Source: an uncultured Prochlorococcus sp. (GTDB taxonomy: Bacteria; Cyanobacteriota; Cyanobacteriia; PCC-6307; Cyanobiaceae). Taken from it: a stretch of 51,681 nt of DNA. Below the pieces are notes generated by a model. It made no database searches, was not told the origin of the DNA, and saw only the letters and a list, made by a program, of their open reading frames with translations. The position numbers and the translations under genes were made by a program. The number at the start of each line of letters is the position of its first letter. Position 1 is the stretch's first letter. Positions 9,376-18,592 of this stretch are shown here, piece after piece. The stretch lies in NCBI GenBank assembly GCA_902564535.1, contig CACFBG010000008.1, positions 1 through 51,681 on the forward strand, written 5' to 3'.

Positions 9376-9378
9376 ATA

Positions 9379-10383
9379 ATGAAATCACCCCTTTGCACTA
9401 GAAGAGATTTAATACGTTTAAGCTTGATGGCAAGCCTTTTAGGAATTAGTGGATGTCTTTATCCAAAAAATAAAATCTTAATAACTTCAGGAGAAGGGGT
9501 TTTACTTAAAGAATGGTTAAAAATAATACCTTCGAATTGGGAATTGAAGTCACTTAAGTATTCTTCAGATGTGATTCTATTTAGTCAATCAGTTTTAAAA
9601 GAATCAAATTTCTTAGTAATTAATGATGGTTGGATTGATTCATTGCCAAGAAATATGCTTATTACTTTTAATGAGAATATTCCTTTATCTAGATTAAATT
9701 ATCAAGCTATTTCTTTCCTTGATGGATTGGGGTCAGATTTTGAGAATAAGGTTTTCCCAATAGGTGTTTCTCCTTGGGTCATGTTATTTCGTAATGGAGA
9801 TAATTGGTTTAATAATGAAGAAATTAGTTGGGATATTCTATTGGAGCCAACTTTAAAAAATTTAATTGCTCTTCCACAGAATTCAAGACTTATCATCTCT
9901 ATTGCTAATAACATGACAGATCAAAATGCCTTGAATAAACTTATAAATAATACTAATATTTATGATGATGTAAATGCTTTAGATTGGCTGCTTTTAGGTG
10001 AAGCTAGAGTAGCAATTTTACCATTGAGTCGTTGTTGGATGAGCTTAATTAGAGACCCTAGACTTCGTGCAATAATTCCTCATAATGGCTCTCCATTAAG
10101 TTGGACTGTTATGCTTAAATCTAGTACAAGTGCTGATCAAGATCTTTCAATAGATTGGATTGAGAGGTCTTGGAATGAAAAATATCAACCATTCCTTTTA
10201 TCAAAAGGATGGATGTCCCCATTACCTATATCTGAGCTTAGAAAATATTCTAAATCTATGGAGGAAAGATACCGTTCACTAATCCTTCCTTCAGAGTTGT
10301 TTTGGCAGAAGTGCTGGTCCTTGCCACTACTTGATAAACTAGAAAGAAAAGAACTACAAAGATTATGGACGAAATCTAGTTAG
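9379..10383 (+). CDS. Tat-exported lipoprotein resembling a solute-binding (polyamine/spermidine-like) protein
   Basis: 334 residues. The N terminus carries both a twin-arginine motif (RRDLIRLSLM, residues 8-17) and a lipobox (GISGC, Cys about 26), indicating a Tat-dependent lipoprotein. The mature part has the broad layout of an extracytoplasmic binding protein: FPIGVSPWVMLFRN, a WDILLEPTLKNLIALP segment like the PotD/Fe-binding family, and DWLLLGEARVAILPLS. No permease or ATPase is adjacent, so either the transporter is elsewhere or the protein has another envelope role. It follows the CobT-like gene by three bases and likely belongs to its operon. Confidence 0.72.
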   Translation: MKSPLCTRRDLIRLSLMASLLGISGCLYPKNKILITSGEGVLLKEWLKIIPSNWELKSLKYSSDVILFSQSVLKESNFLVINDGWIDSLPRNMLITFNENIPLSRLNYQAISFLDGLGSDFENKVFPIGVSPWVMLFRNGDNWFNNEEISWDILLEPTLKNLIALPQNSRLIISIANNMTDQNALNKLINNTNIYDDVNALDWLLLGEARVAILPLSRCWMSLIRDPRLRAIIPHNGSPLSWTVMLKSSTSADQDLSIDWIERSWNEKYQPFLLSKGWMSPLPISELRKYSKSMEERYRSLILPSELFWQKCWSLPLLDKLERKELQRLWTKSS

Positions 10384-10429
10384 CATTTACATGGGGATAT
10401 ATAGATTCTTGATGAATATTACTTATTAA

Positions 10430-10957
10430 TTAATCATTACCATTGAAATGGTTGATCAAAGAAGATGGGCTAATGCCTTGAAGGAATTGTCTGAATTCAT
10501 TTTGATCTTCTTCGTCAGCATTAATATCAACAGCTATTGAAGCTTTTGAAACTACTTCTTCGAGCATCCATATGCCACATGAGGCCCTTACTGCTAATGC
10601 AATAGCATCACTTGGTCTAGCTTTTATCTCAAAGGAATCAGCTTCCTTTTCGTCATTTGAATCTTTTTTATTAGAGTTTTTACTAATCTGTAATACAGCT
10701 TGGAAGTTACCATTCTCAATCGAATGGATAACAACCTTTTTTAATTTTAGGTCTCCAAGGCTTAAGATAGAGACCATTAAATCATGACTTAATGGTGAAT
10801 CTGTATACAATTTTTTGATCCCTGCCATGATGTGATGAGCTTGAGCATGATCAATCCAAATTGGGACTTGTCTTCTTTGGGATGGGTCTAGAAGCAAAAT
10901 AATTGGATTTCGTGTTGAGGCATCCAAGGCCAGTCCTCCAACGCTCATCTCTACCAC
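10430..10957 (-). CDS. Bifunctional nuclease family protein (DUF151)
   Basis: 175 residues matching the DUF151/BFN domain: DASTRNPIILLLDPSQRRQVPIWIDH near the start (key residues LLDP, PIWI), HDLMVSILSLGDLKLKKVVI in the middle and the most diagnostic block ARPSDAIALAVRASCGIW (about 115-132). A charged insertion (KKDSNDEKEADSF, about 100-112) separates two strands. Members have been reported as nucleases or as stress-linked regulators; the function here is not known. The start at ATG 10957 is 58 bases from ribE, in divergent orientation. Confidence 0.85.
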   Translation of the reverse strand: MVEMSVGGLALDASTRNPIILLLDPSQRRQVPIWIDHAQAHHIMAGIKKLYTDSPLSHDLMVSILSLGDLKLKKVVIHSIENGNFQAVLQISKNSNKKDSNDEKEADSFEIKARPSDAIALAVRASCGIWMLEEVVSKASIAVDINADEEDQNEFRQFLQGISPSSLINHFNGND

Positions 10958-11015
10958 GGCATTAAAATCTCTCTACTCCAAATTATGACCAATGTTTTTG
11001 ATTAGGGTTTAACTT

Positions 11016-11687
11016 ATGTTTACAGGTCTTATTCAAGCGGTTGGGAAAATTCGTTATCGAGGTAAAAGCCTATTAGTAGAGGGCTGCAATCCATTTGCAC
11101 CATTGCATATAGGAGATAGTGTTGCCGTAGATGGTGTTTGTTTGACCGCTGCAATACTTGTGCCAAATGGTTTTGAGGCTGATGTGAGTGAAGAAACTAT
11201 ACAAAGAACTACTCTTGGAGAGAAAGCTTCAACAGGCAATTTTGTAAATCTTGAGCCAGCTCTTCGCTTTTCTGACAGATTAGGAGGACATCTAGTTAGT
11301 GGTCATGTAGATGGATTGGGAAAGATAACTTCTATAGAAGAATTGAATCATTCTTGGGAGATAAAAATTAATTGGCAGACTAAAGATTTTGATCGATATG
11401 TTTGTGAAAAGGCTAGTGTTGCAATAGATGGAATAAGCCTCACCATTGCTTCTGTAGACTATGAATCTTCACTTTTTTTAATTGCAGTTATACCTCACAC
11501 CTGGGATAACACTTCTTTAAAGTATTTAAAAATAGGAGATGCTGTTAATTTAGAAGCCGATTTAATGGCTAAATATGCAGAAAGAATTCTGCATAAAAAA
11601 TCTTATGAATTGAAAAATCCAAACAAAAACAATAATAAAATAACTAATGATTGGCTTGACACACAAGGCTATCAATCCAATTATTAG
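11016..11687 (+). CDS. ribE: Riboflavin synthase alpha chain
   Basis: 223 residues. It catalyses dismutation of two 6,7-dimethyl-8-ribityllumazine molecules into riboflavin. The N terminus MFTGLIQAVGKI is the family signature, and two lumazine-binding repeats are visible: DSVAVDGVCLTA (about 30-41) with GGHLVSGHVDG (about 92-102), and ASVAIDGISLTIA with AVIPHTWDNT in the second half. The C-terminal 25 residues are lysine/asparagine-rich and variable. The pathway partner ribD is at 35415. ribE converges with the cyAbrB gene (five bases between stops). Confidence 0.95.
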   Translation: MFTGLIQAVGKIRYRGKSLLVEGCNPFAPLHIGDSVAVDGVCLTAAILVPNGFEADVSEETIQRTTLGEKASTGNFVNLEPALRFSDRLGGHLVSGHVDGLGKITSIEELNHSWEIKINWQTKDFDRYVCEKASVAIDGISLTIASVDYESSLFLIAVIPHTWDNTSLKYLKIGDAVNLEADLMAKYAERILHKKSYELKNPNKNNNKITNDWLDTQGYQSNY

Positions 11688-11692
11688 TTATT

Positions 11693-12055
11693 TTATTTGG
11701 ATTTATCAGCCAAAGGAACAAGATTTATAGCTCCGGAATCTTTCCGGATATCTATACGGAACTCTTGACCCGGCTCAAGGCCTAGCCTTTTGGTATAAGC
11801 ATGACCAATCAAAAGATTGCCATTTCCGTGCACTTTGGTGCGGAACTCTGCTTGTCTTCCTCTGGAAGACCTACCAGTAGCCCTCCCAGAAGCGCTGCGA
11901 AGTTTGTAGCCTTTTGCTTCTACCAGTGCACGGTAAAAGCTTTTCCGTAGGACCCTGCCGCTAGGACCTACGTAGCCACAGCCTCTAGCAATTTCATCCT
12001 CGGGACAATTGCTTAGAGATCTGGCTTTGTCAAGGAGTTCTTTTCCGACCAGCAT
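11693..12055 (-). CDS. cyAbrB-type transcriptional regulator
   Basis: 120 residues of the cyanobacterial AbrB family, small DNA-binding proteins implicated in carbon/nitrogen and redox regulation. The N-terminal part (GKELLDKARSLSNCPEDEIARGCGY) and the central basic stretch (ASGRATGRSSRGRQAEF) are typical; the C-terminal AbrB-like swapped-hairpin fold is suggested by NLLIGHAYTKRLGLEPGQEF. It lies between ribE and the cytochrome oxidase operon, co-oriented with ctaE, 96 bases away. Its targets cannot be read from the sequence. Confidence 0.9.
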   Translation of the reverse strand: MLVGKELLDKARSLSNCPEDEIARGCGYVGPSGRVLRKSFYRALVEAKGYKLRSASGRATGRSSRGRQAEFRTKVHGNGNLLIGHAYTKRLGLEPGQEFRIDIRKDSGAINLVPLADKSK

Positions 12056-12151
12056 TTCGCCAGTATTTAATTAAAGTTATTCTGACAAATAAAACCGTAG
12101 GTGGCAAGAGATTGATCTAACCTTTGCCACTATCTGCTAACAAATATGAGC

Positions 12152-12754
12152 TCATAGGAGGTAGAGAATGATAAATAAAATTACCCAAATGCCGTCGACG
12201 AAATGCCAATAGAGCTCAGTGGCCTCTAAAGGGAATTGATTGTGGCTATTAACTCTTCCTCCAGGAGAACGAGTTTGCCACCAAATAATGCTAATCATCA
12301 AAGCCCCAAGAGTAACGTGAAGTCCATGAAATCCAGTTAGGGCATAAAAAGTGCTCGCATAAAGATTGTCCGTTAAGCCAAAAGGCAAAGTGAAATATTC
12401 AACCATTTGACTGATTAGAAAGGCTAATCCCAGAAGAGCTGTTATTAGCAACCACTTGCGACAATTTTTCGAGTCATCGATTTTGAGCGCAGTTCCTGCC
12501 TTATGGAAAGTCGCACTGCTAACAAGTAAAAGAATTGTATTTAAAGTGGGGAGTGGAAGTTCAAGCTCATAAACAGCATCTGGGAGTAAAGGATTTACAG
12601 CTTTGTATGTCAAATATGCTGCAAAGAATCCTGCAAATGTCATTCCATCTGCAATTAGGAAGGTGGCAAGACCAAACATTCTGAAGTCTTCGTGATGCTC
12701 TTCCTGGGAAGTCCTTACTTCTTGATCCTGATCAATTTGAGGAAGTGTAGTCAT
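12152..12754 (-). CDS. ctaE: Cytochrome c oxidase subunit III
   Basis: 200-residue, five-span subunit III of the aa3-type oxidase. Recognisable segments are FGLATFLIADGMTFAGFFAAYLTY (shortened: FLIADGMTFAGFF), the conserved GFHGLHVTLGALM (about 146-158) and the C-terminal ATELYWHFVDGIWVILF, which carries the YWHFVD signature. It is the last gene of ctaC-ctaD-ctaE on the minus strand, nine bases after ctaD. Length is that of the short cyanobacterial version lacking the two N-terminal helices of mitochondrial COX3. Confidence 0.95.
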   Translation of the reverse strand: MTTLPQIDQDQEVRTSQEEHHEDFRMFGLATFLIADGMTFAGFFAAYLTYKAVNPLLPDAVYELELPLPTLNTILLLVSSATFHKAGTALKIDDSKNCRKWLLITALLGLAFLISQMVEYFTLPFGLTDNLYASTFYALTGFHGLHVTLGALMISIIWWQTRSPGGRVNSHNQFPLEATELYWHFVDGIWVILFIILYLL

Positions 12755-12763
12755 GGTTTCTCT

Positions 12764-14410
12764 TTAAGTATCAGTAGTTATTTCATTGGAATCTTTGTTG
12801 TTTCTCCCATATCCGTAAGGCTCTTTGACGAGAGGTGGAGGGCCAATCCAATTTTCTATTGGTGGAGGAGAGGAAGTAAGCCACTCTGGAGTTAACGCGT
12901 TCCAAGGATTATTACCAGAGACAGGTCCTCTGAAAGTACTTTGAATAATATTCCAAAGAAATGGCAAAATGCTAATTGCCATAATCAATGCACCTACACT
13001 ACTTAGTTGATTTACAAAAGTAAATTGAGGATCATATTCAGCAACCCTTCTTGGCATACCATTAAGACCTAGCCAATGCTGAGGGGCAAAGCAAAGATTA
13101 AATCCAATAAAAGTTAGGGCAAAATGGAACCTACCCAAGTCTTCATTAAGCATTCTCCCTGTAACTTTTGGGTACCAATGATATATCGATGAGAATATGA
13201 CGAAAACGCTCCCTCCATAGACGATGTAGTGAAAATGGGCTACTACAAAGTAGGTGTCGTGCACATGAACATCAAAAGGAACCTGGGCAAGTGCTACTCC
13301 AGTTATTCCCCCAAGTACAAAATTTACAATAAACCCACAAGAAAATAGTACAGCGCTATTTAGAGAGATTCGCCCCCCCCATAAAGTTGCAACCCAATTG
13401 AAGAATTTTATTCCTGTGGGGACAGCAATAAATGAAGTTGCGATTGTGAAAAATAGGCGCATCCATGGAGGTGTCCCACTCGTAAACATATGGTGGGCCC
13501 AAACCACAAAACCAAGAACAACTATTGCCATGATTGAATAGACCATAGTTGTATAACCAAATAATGGCTTTCGACAATGAACTGGCAAGATTTCGCTAAC
13601 AAGACCAAATGCAGGCAGTACCATTATGTAAACGGCTGGATGAGAATAAAACCAAAAAAGGTGCTGATAAACAACTACATTTCCACCAAGACTGGGATTA
13701 AAAAAACCTGTATGGGCAACAATATCGAAGCTAAGTAACACCAAGGTCCCTGCAAGAACTGGTGTGGAAAGAACTATCAAAATACTTGTACCAAGCATTG
13801 CCCAGCAATACATTGGTAATTGCATAAGTTTCAATCCAGGTCGTCTAAGTTTGAGGATAGTTGCAATAAAATTAATGCCTCCAAATATAGAACTTCCTCC
13901 CAGAAGAAGAACACTTAAAATCCATATCATTTGACCAGCGGCAGGCGTAGTAATGCTTAATGGGGGATAAGCGGTCCAGCCCGATTGAGCTGCACCAGTA
14001 ATGAAATAACTACTTATAAGTAGTAATCCAGAAGGTGGAATCAGCCAAAAAGCAACAGCATTAAGTCTTGGGAAAGCCATGTCGCGGGCTCCCACATAAA
14101 ATGGTATTAAATAATTACCAAAAGCACCATTTACAACAGGAACTATCCAAAGAAATATCATTATTGTTCCATGAAGTGTTAGTACTTGGTTGTAAACATC
14201 TCGTGGCAGAAAATCAGATAAAGGACTGGTCAACTCAATCCTTATTGCACTTGCTAAAAGTCCACCTATAAGATAAAAGATAAATCCACAAACTAAATAT
14301 TGGAGTCCAATTACCTTGTGGTCTAAACTAAAACTAAAATATCTTAGCCAACCTTTTGGCTGAAGACTTTTTGTCTCACCTTCTTTTGAATTGTCAAGGG
14401 ATATTGTCAT
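12764..14410 (-). CDS. ctaD: Cytochrome c oxidase subunit I
   Basis: 548 residues, 12 membrane segments. It holds heme a, heme a3 and CuB. The CuB/tyrosine motif is HPAVY (about residue 258), followed by the CuB pair WAHHMF, and the heme ligands sit in HDTYFVVAHFHYIVYGG (key: HxHxT..HFHY). The D-channel region reads YSHPAVYIMVLP: the glutamate of A1-type oxidases is replaced, and the preceding Tyr-Ser is the A2-type arrangement. It is preceded by ctaC (three bases) and followed by ctaE, so they should be co-transcribed. It reduces O2 in the cyanobacterial respiratory chain. Confidence 0.97.
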   Translation of the reverse strand: MTISLDNSKEGETKSLQPKGWLRYFSFSLDHKVIGLQYLVCGFIFYLIGGLLASAIRIELTSPLSDFLPRDVYNQVLTLHGTIMIFLWIVPVVNGAFGNYLIPFYVGARDMAFPRLNAVAFWLIPPSGLLLISSYFITGAAQSGWTAYPPLSITTPAAGQMIWILSVLLLGGSSIFGGINFIATILKLRRPGLKLMQLPMYCWAMLGTSILIVLSTPVLAGTLVLLSFDIVAHTGFFNPSLGGNVVVYQHLFWFYSHPAVYIMVLPAFGLVSEILPVHCRKPLFGYTTMVYSIMAIVVLGFVVWAHHMFTSGTPPWMRLFFTIATSFIAVPTGIKFFNWVATLWGGRISLNSAVLFSCGFIVNFVLGGITGVALAQVPFDVHVHDTYFVVAHFHYIVYGGSVFVIFSSIYHWYPKVTGRMLNEDLGRFHFALTFIGFNLCFAPQHWLGLNGMPRRVAEYDPQFTFVNQLSSVGALIMAISILPFLWNIIQSTFRGPVSGNNPWNALTPEWLTSSPPPIENWIGPPPLVKEPYGYGRNNKDSNEITTDT

Positions 14411-14413
14411 GCT

Positions 14414-15241
14414 TCAGGTGATAGTATTTTTGGCATTTTTTAACAACCAGTCTGTGTAACTACTAGTATCTTCAACGATTACGTTTGAACGCATGCCGCC
14501 ATGATATGGCCCACACAACTCTGCGCAAATGATTGGATATTTACCTTCTTTCTGTGCAGTAAAACTTAGGATTGTTGGTTGACCAGGAATAATATCTTGC
14601 TTGATACGAAACTCAGGAACCCAAAAGGCATGGATTACATCTTTTGATTCCATACGCATGCTTATGGGTTTGCCAACGGGAACATGTAATTCACCAGATA
14701 TGAAATCTCCTTCTGGATAATGGAATAAAAAAGCAAATTGCATTGCTGTAACGTCTATTGGGATTGATTCCAAACTGCTTTTACTTTTATCTTCAACTGA
14801 CCCGCTTCCAATACCTCCCCAGATTCTTTCCTCTTCAACCATTGTTTCCTGTCCTTGATGATTATGCCCGCTTAGATCTAGTTGTTGCATGCCGCCCATT
14901 CGATCATAAATGTCATAGCTATATAAACCCACAAATAGAATGACTACAGTTGGTACTATGGTCCAAAAAATTTCCAATGGAAGGTTGTCTTCTATTGCTG
15001 ATCCGTCTCCTTCCTGACCTGGTTTCCGCCGGAATCTAATTAAGCTATAAAGAACTAACCCAAGCATTCCAAAGAAAAGAATTGTTCCAATGCTTAATAG
15101 AACACTAAACAACTGATCATAAATAGTTGCATTTGTACTTGCATCTATTGGCAGAAGATTGGCATTATCTCCTACCCAAATCCCAAAAATTACAAGGAGC
15201 AAGCCTAAAATTGTTGTGATTATTGCCGGGGACATCGGCAC
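14414..15241 (-). CDS. ctaC: Cytochrome c oxidase subunit II
   Basis: 275 residues. Two N-terminal membrane helices (about 4-25 and 45-67) anchor a periplasmic or lumenal cupredoxin domain. CuA ligands are intact: HAFWVPEF upstream and C-A-E-L-C-G-P-Y-H-G-G-M (C-x3-C-x3-H-x2-M) near the C terminus. An unusual insertion, rich in S/D/K and G, follows the second helix (about 133-158, IWGGIGSGSVEDKSKSS). The start may be GTG 15241 or ATG 15235, two codons later; neither has a strong ribosome site. First gene of the oxidase operon, divergent from ctaA. Confidence 0.95.
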   Translation of the reverse strand: MPMSPAIITTILGLLLVIFGIWVGDNANLLPIDASTNATIYDQLFSVLLSIGTILFFGMLGLVLYSLIRFRRKPGQEGDGSAIEDNLPLEIFWTIVPTVVILFVGLYSYDIYDRMGGMQQLDLSGHNHQGQETMVEEERIWGGIGSGSVEDKSKSSLESIPIDVTAMQFAFLFHYPEGDFISGELHVPVGKPISMRMESKDVIHAFWVPEFRIKQDIIPGQPTILSFTAQKEGKYPIICAELCGPYHGGMRSNVIVEDTSSYTDWLLKNAKNTIT

Positions 15242-15346
15242 CTTATGCTTTGCTTATTCTTAGGGTATAAAGAATAAAGCTTTTAAGCATGTATTGATTA
15301 TTAAGACCATATGGAATTCTTTCCTTGATAAAGATATAACTTGATT

Positions 15347-15367
15347 CTCTTTCGAAAAGAGTTTTTT
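15347..15367 (+). terminator. Terminator-like hairpin upstream of ctaA
   Basis: CTCTTT (15347-15352) pairs with AAAGAG (15356-15361) around a three-base loop and is followed by six T. No plus-strand gene lies before it, so it is either a leader/attenuator element, the 3' end of a short RNA, or fortuitous. Confidence 0.35.
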
Positions 15368-15430
15368 GTTATGTCAGGATTGAAAGATCAATTTAATGGA
15401 TTGATGTTGCAGTAGGAAATACATCGTGCC

Positions 15431-15460
15431 TTGTTTTTTTTAATCGCTACTTTATATAGA
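15431..15460 (+). promoter_or_regulatory. Candidate sigma-70-type promoter for ctaA-ctaB
   Basis: TTGTTT at 15431-15436 and TATAGA at 15455-15460 (18 bases apart; TATATA at 15453 with 16-base spacing also possible) lie about 30 bases before the ctaA start. Spacing and position suit a promoter; AT-richness makes chance matches common. Confidence 0.35.
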
Positions 15461-15490
15461 TAACAATTCCTTACTGGGAAAGTACGGACT

Positions 15491-16414
15491 TTGACAATTT
15501 CGACTTTGCCGATAATCAGGTGGCGTCTTGCCCAGCTGACAGTCCATCTTGTCGTTGCTGTTATCGCTCTTGTGGTTGTTGGTGGTGCAACAAGAGTAAT
15601 GGAAGCTGGCTTGGCATGCCCTGATTGGCCTCTTTGCTTTGGCTCATTCTTGCCTGGGCACCATATGAATCTTCAAGTTTTTCTTGAATGGTTTCATCGT
15701 CTAGATGCTTTCCTTATAGGAATAGTTTTGCTCGTTCAGCTTTTCCTGACCTTCTTTTGGCGATCTCAGCTTCCTCGCTGGGTACCATTTTTCTCAACCT
15801 TTTTAGTGATTTTAGTTTTAATCCAAGGAGGCTTAGGGGCATTAACCGTTTTAAATTTATTGCCTTCTGGAGTTGTTACAGCTCACTTAACTCTTGGCCT
15901 GACATTAGTAGCTTTATTGAGTGGATTCTCACAAAATTTACTATCAAAGGACTCTGTCCCTTCTCCAATTTGGTGGAGGGTGATGAGTGGCCTTTCAGCC
16001 TTTTTAGTGATTCTTCAGTCTTTGATTGGAGCAAGAATGTCTACTTTATGGGCAGCTCAAAGATGTTTAAGTAAAGATGAATCATGTTATTGGCTTTATT
16101 TGCATAGAAGTTCAGCTATTTTAGTTACCTTTTTTATTCTGATATTTGTTGGTACGGCTATTTTGAAAGGGGGTTGGCCAAGGAGTCAGTGGCCCTTCCT
16201 AGTATCTATTTTATGTCTTGTTTTTATTCAAATTAGCTTAGGTTTGTTGACAGTGAACTATGGACTTTCTCAGCCTTTATTAACTGTGACTCATCAGTTG
16301 GGAGCAGCCCTTCTAGTTGCCATTCTTTCAGCCTTAGCTTTTAGAAGACCACCAATTCCTTTAACCCAATCAATGACGGTTAGCAAAACCTTAATGGAGC
16401 CATGTCATGGTTAG
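15491..16414 (+). CDS. ctaA: Heme A synthase (COX15/CtaA family)
   Basis: 307-residue, eight-span membrane protein that oxidises heme O to heme A. The family start [19 protein letters not shown] (shortened: [17 protein letters not shown]) with the conserved arginine and acidic residues, FHRLDAF (a heme-ligand histidine), AHLTLGL, LHRSSA and THQLGAALL (other conserved histidines) are all present, and a loop cysteine pair occurs in [13 protein letters not shown] 15491 is the only start ahead of the first helix. The gene overlaps ctaB by eight bases, consistent with coupled synthesis of the two heme-modifying enzymes for the oxidase encoded divergently. Confidence 0.93.
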   Translation: MTISTLPIIRWRLAQLTVHLVVAVIALVVVGGATRVMEAGLACPDWPLCFGSFLPGHHMNLQVFLEWFHRLDAFLIGIVLLVQLFLTFFWRSQLPRWVPFFSTFLVILVLIQGGLGALTVLNLLPSGVVTAHLTLGLTLVALLSGFSQNLLSKDSVPSPIWWRVMSGLSAFLVILQSLIGARMSTLWAAQRCLSKDESCYWLYLHRSSAILVTFFILIFVGTAILKGGWPRSQWPFLVSILCLVFIQISLGLLTVNYGLSQPLLTVTHQLGAALLVAILSALAFRRPPIPLTQSMTVSKTLMEPCHG

Positions 16415-17411
16415 TTCTACTACTAGTCTATTCAATGAGAAGAATCTCAGTCGCGAAGAGATTGTTCCTTCCAGAAAAAAAATTAAATTGCCACCTTGGC
16501 TTGAGATTGCCAAACCAAGACTTATCCCACTTTTATTGGCAACAACTCTTGGGGGGATGGCACTCAGTGAAGGATGGCCAGTTCCCTCCCAAAAGGTAAT
16601 TTGCACACTTGCTGGAGGCGCCTTGGCTGCTGCAGCTTCTGGAGTATTGAATTGTCTTTGGGAGCAAGACTTAGATGGAAGGATGAAACGGACAAGTGAA
16701 AGAGCTTTACCTTCAGGACGTTTATCCCCAACTTTTGCGTTTCTAATTGCAATCACTTGTACTTTGGCGGCTGCATTTATTTTGATTAGTGGAGTCAATT
16801 GCCTTGCTGCTGGTCTTTCTTTATTAGGTTTATGCAGTTATGTACTTTTGTACACAGCTCTTTTAAAGCCTCGAACTTCTCAAAATATTGTTATTGGAGG
16901 TGTGGCAGGTGCGATTCCTCCCCTGGTTGGGGCGGCAGCTGCAACAGGTTATGTAGGACTTAGTGGCTGGTGGCTTTTTGCTCTCGTTATGGTTTGGACC
17001 CCAGCACATTTTTGGGCGTTGGCTTTAATGCTTAAAGATGACTACAAAGCAGTAGGGATCCCTATGCTTCCTGTAGTTAAGGGACCTGTTGTTACTGCAA
17101 AAGCAATTACTAAATATGGATGGGCGACAGTGTTATTAAGTGGGTTTGGTATATGGGCCTTACCCGAGGGAGGTCTACTTTATGGAATATTATTAATCCC
17201 TTTTAATGCTCGACTGCTTCAAATGGTTCATAGACTAGGTTCTTCTCCAGATGATTTAGATTGTGCAAAAGGTCTTTTCAGATGGTCAATCCTTTATATG
17301 TTTGGCATTTGTTTGCTTTTGGTTTTGAGTAGGTTGCCTATGGCAGTTGAGTTTGATCTCCAAGGAATGTCATTGATATCTGAAATAGTTAGTGAATTTC
17401 CTTTCACATAG
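16407..17411 (+). CDS. ctaB: Protoheme IX farnesyltransferase (heme O synthase)
   Basis: 334 residues of the UbiA superfamily, attaching a farnesyl group to protoheme to make heme O. The prenyl-diphosphate-binding motif is [15 protein letters not shown] (about residue 90, N-x3-D-x3 form), the second acidic loop region is [16 protein letters not shown], and nine hydrophobic segments follow. The N-terminal 35 residues are polar and variable. ATG 16407 overlaps the ctaA end. Product goes to CtaA. Confidence 0.95.
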   Translation: MVSSTTSLFNEKNLSREEIVPSRKKIKLPPWLEIAKPRLIPLLLATTLGGMALSEGWPVPSQKVICTLAGGALAAAASGVLNCLWEQDLDGRMKRTSERALPSGRLSPTFAFLIAITCTLAAAFILISGVNCLAAGLSLLGLCSYVLLYTALLKPRTSQNIVIGGVAGAIPPLVGAAAATGYVGLSGWWLFALVMVWTPAHFWALALMLKDDYKAVGIPMLPVVKGPVVTAKAITKYGWATVLLSGFGIWALPEGGLLYGILLIPFNARLLQMVHRLGSSPDDLDCAKGLFRWSILYMFGICLLLVLSRLPMAVEFDLQGMSLISEIVSEFPFT

Positions 17412-17494
17412 GATCAAGACATTTTCTCAATAATAGATAAAAATTCATTTATATTTTCCTTGAATTAGTTCTTTCAATACTTTCTAGGAGCCAT

Positions 17495-18526
17495 TTGGCT
17501 CAATTTGGTTCAATGCATGTAATTGACACTCAAGAATTAGTAAAGTCTTATGGGCCAGTTAAGGCTCTTAAGGGGCTTAACTTACAAATCCCAAAAGGAT
17601 GTCTTTATGGACTCCTTGGACCAAATGGAGCAGGGAAGACAACTACTTTGAGAATTCTTTGTACTTTGCTTGCTCCTGACTCAGGGAAAGTTTTAATCGC
17701 TGGTATAAATGCTTTACAGGACCCACGTTCAGTTAGGAAGGAAATAGGCTATGTAGCGCAAGAAGTGGCAATTGATAAAATCCTTTCAGGTAGAGAACTT
17801 CTTCAATTACAAGCAGATCTTTATCATCTTAATAATCTTGAAAAGGAAGACAGGATTAATAAATTAATTGCACGACTTCAAATGAGTGAATGGATTGATA
17901 GGCGATGTGGCACTTATTCTGGAGGAATGAAAAGGAAATTAGACCTTGCAGCTGGATTGATACATAAACCTAAAGTATTAATATTAGACGAGCCTACAGT
18001 TGGTTTAGATATTGAAAGTAGATCTAGTATATGGCAATTAATAAAAGAATTAAGAGATCAAGGCACAACTATTTTAATTAGTAGTCATTATTTAGAGGAA
18101 ATTGAATTTTTGTCAGATAGGATGGCCATAATCGATGATGGTAGAGTTATAGCTGAAGGTTCACCTGAGCATTTAAAGCAAGAATTAGGTGGTGACAGAG
18201 TAACTCTTAAAGTTAGGGAGTTTAGTTCTCAAGATGAATCTGAGAAGGTAAAGCAACTTGTTCAATCCGTTGAAGGAGTAAGACAAGTAGTTGTAAATAA
18301 ATCTCAAGGCTATTCATTGAATTTAGTTATAGAAAAAGAAGAGGTTTTAAATAGATTGCGCAATAAAGTTTTGGAGGCTGAGTATCAAGTTTTTACTCTC
18401 ACTCAAAGTAGACCCAGCTTGGATGATGTTTATTTGCAAGCAACAGGAAGAACTCTTATGGATGCTGAACTTGCAGTTTCAACTCAAAGAGATTTGAAGA
18501 AGGAAAGCAAGCAATCAATGAGATAA
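17495..18526 (+). CDS. ABC exporter ATP-binding protein (DrrA/CcmA-like)
   Basis: 343 residues. Walker A GPNGAGKTTTLR (about residue 47), signature YSGGMKRKLDLA, Walker B ILDEPTVGLD and the switch SSHYLEE are intact, and there is a C-terminal extension of about 100 residues like that of DrrA-type exporter ATPases. TTG 17495 is favoured because AGGAG sits about five bases upstream; ATG 17513 is the alternative. The gene lies 83 bases after ctaB and directly before an ABC-2 permease, together making a likely exporter of unknown substrate, possibly transcribed with the heme A genes. Confidence 0.92.
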   Translation: MAQFGSMHVIDTQELVKSYGPVKALKGLNLQIPKGCLYGLLGPNGAGKTTTLRILCTLLAPDSGKVLIAGINALQDPRSVRKEIGYVAQEVAIDKILSGRELLQLQADLYHLNNLEKEDRINKLIARLQMSEWIDRRCGTYSGGMKRKLDLAAGLIHKPKVLILDEPTVGLDIESRSSIWQLIKELRDQGTTILISSHYLEEIEFLSDRMAIIDDGRVIAEGSPEHLKQELGGDRVTLKVREFSSQDESEKVKQLVQSVEGVRQVVVNKSQGYSLNLVIEKEEVLNRLRNKVLEAEYQVFTLTQSRPSLDDVYLQATGRTLMDAELAVSTQRDLKKESKQSMR

Positions 18527-18592
18527 AACATTGCGAGCTTGTTAAAAAAACATAAAAATCTTTCCCCTCCTTTGACTCTTTTAGTAGAAGTT

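Noticed and set aside
15688-16074. 128-codon plus-strand frame inside ctaA
   Set aside because: It lies wholly within ctaA in another frame; the ctaA reading carries all family motifs and the shadow has none.
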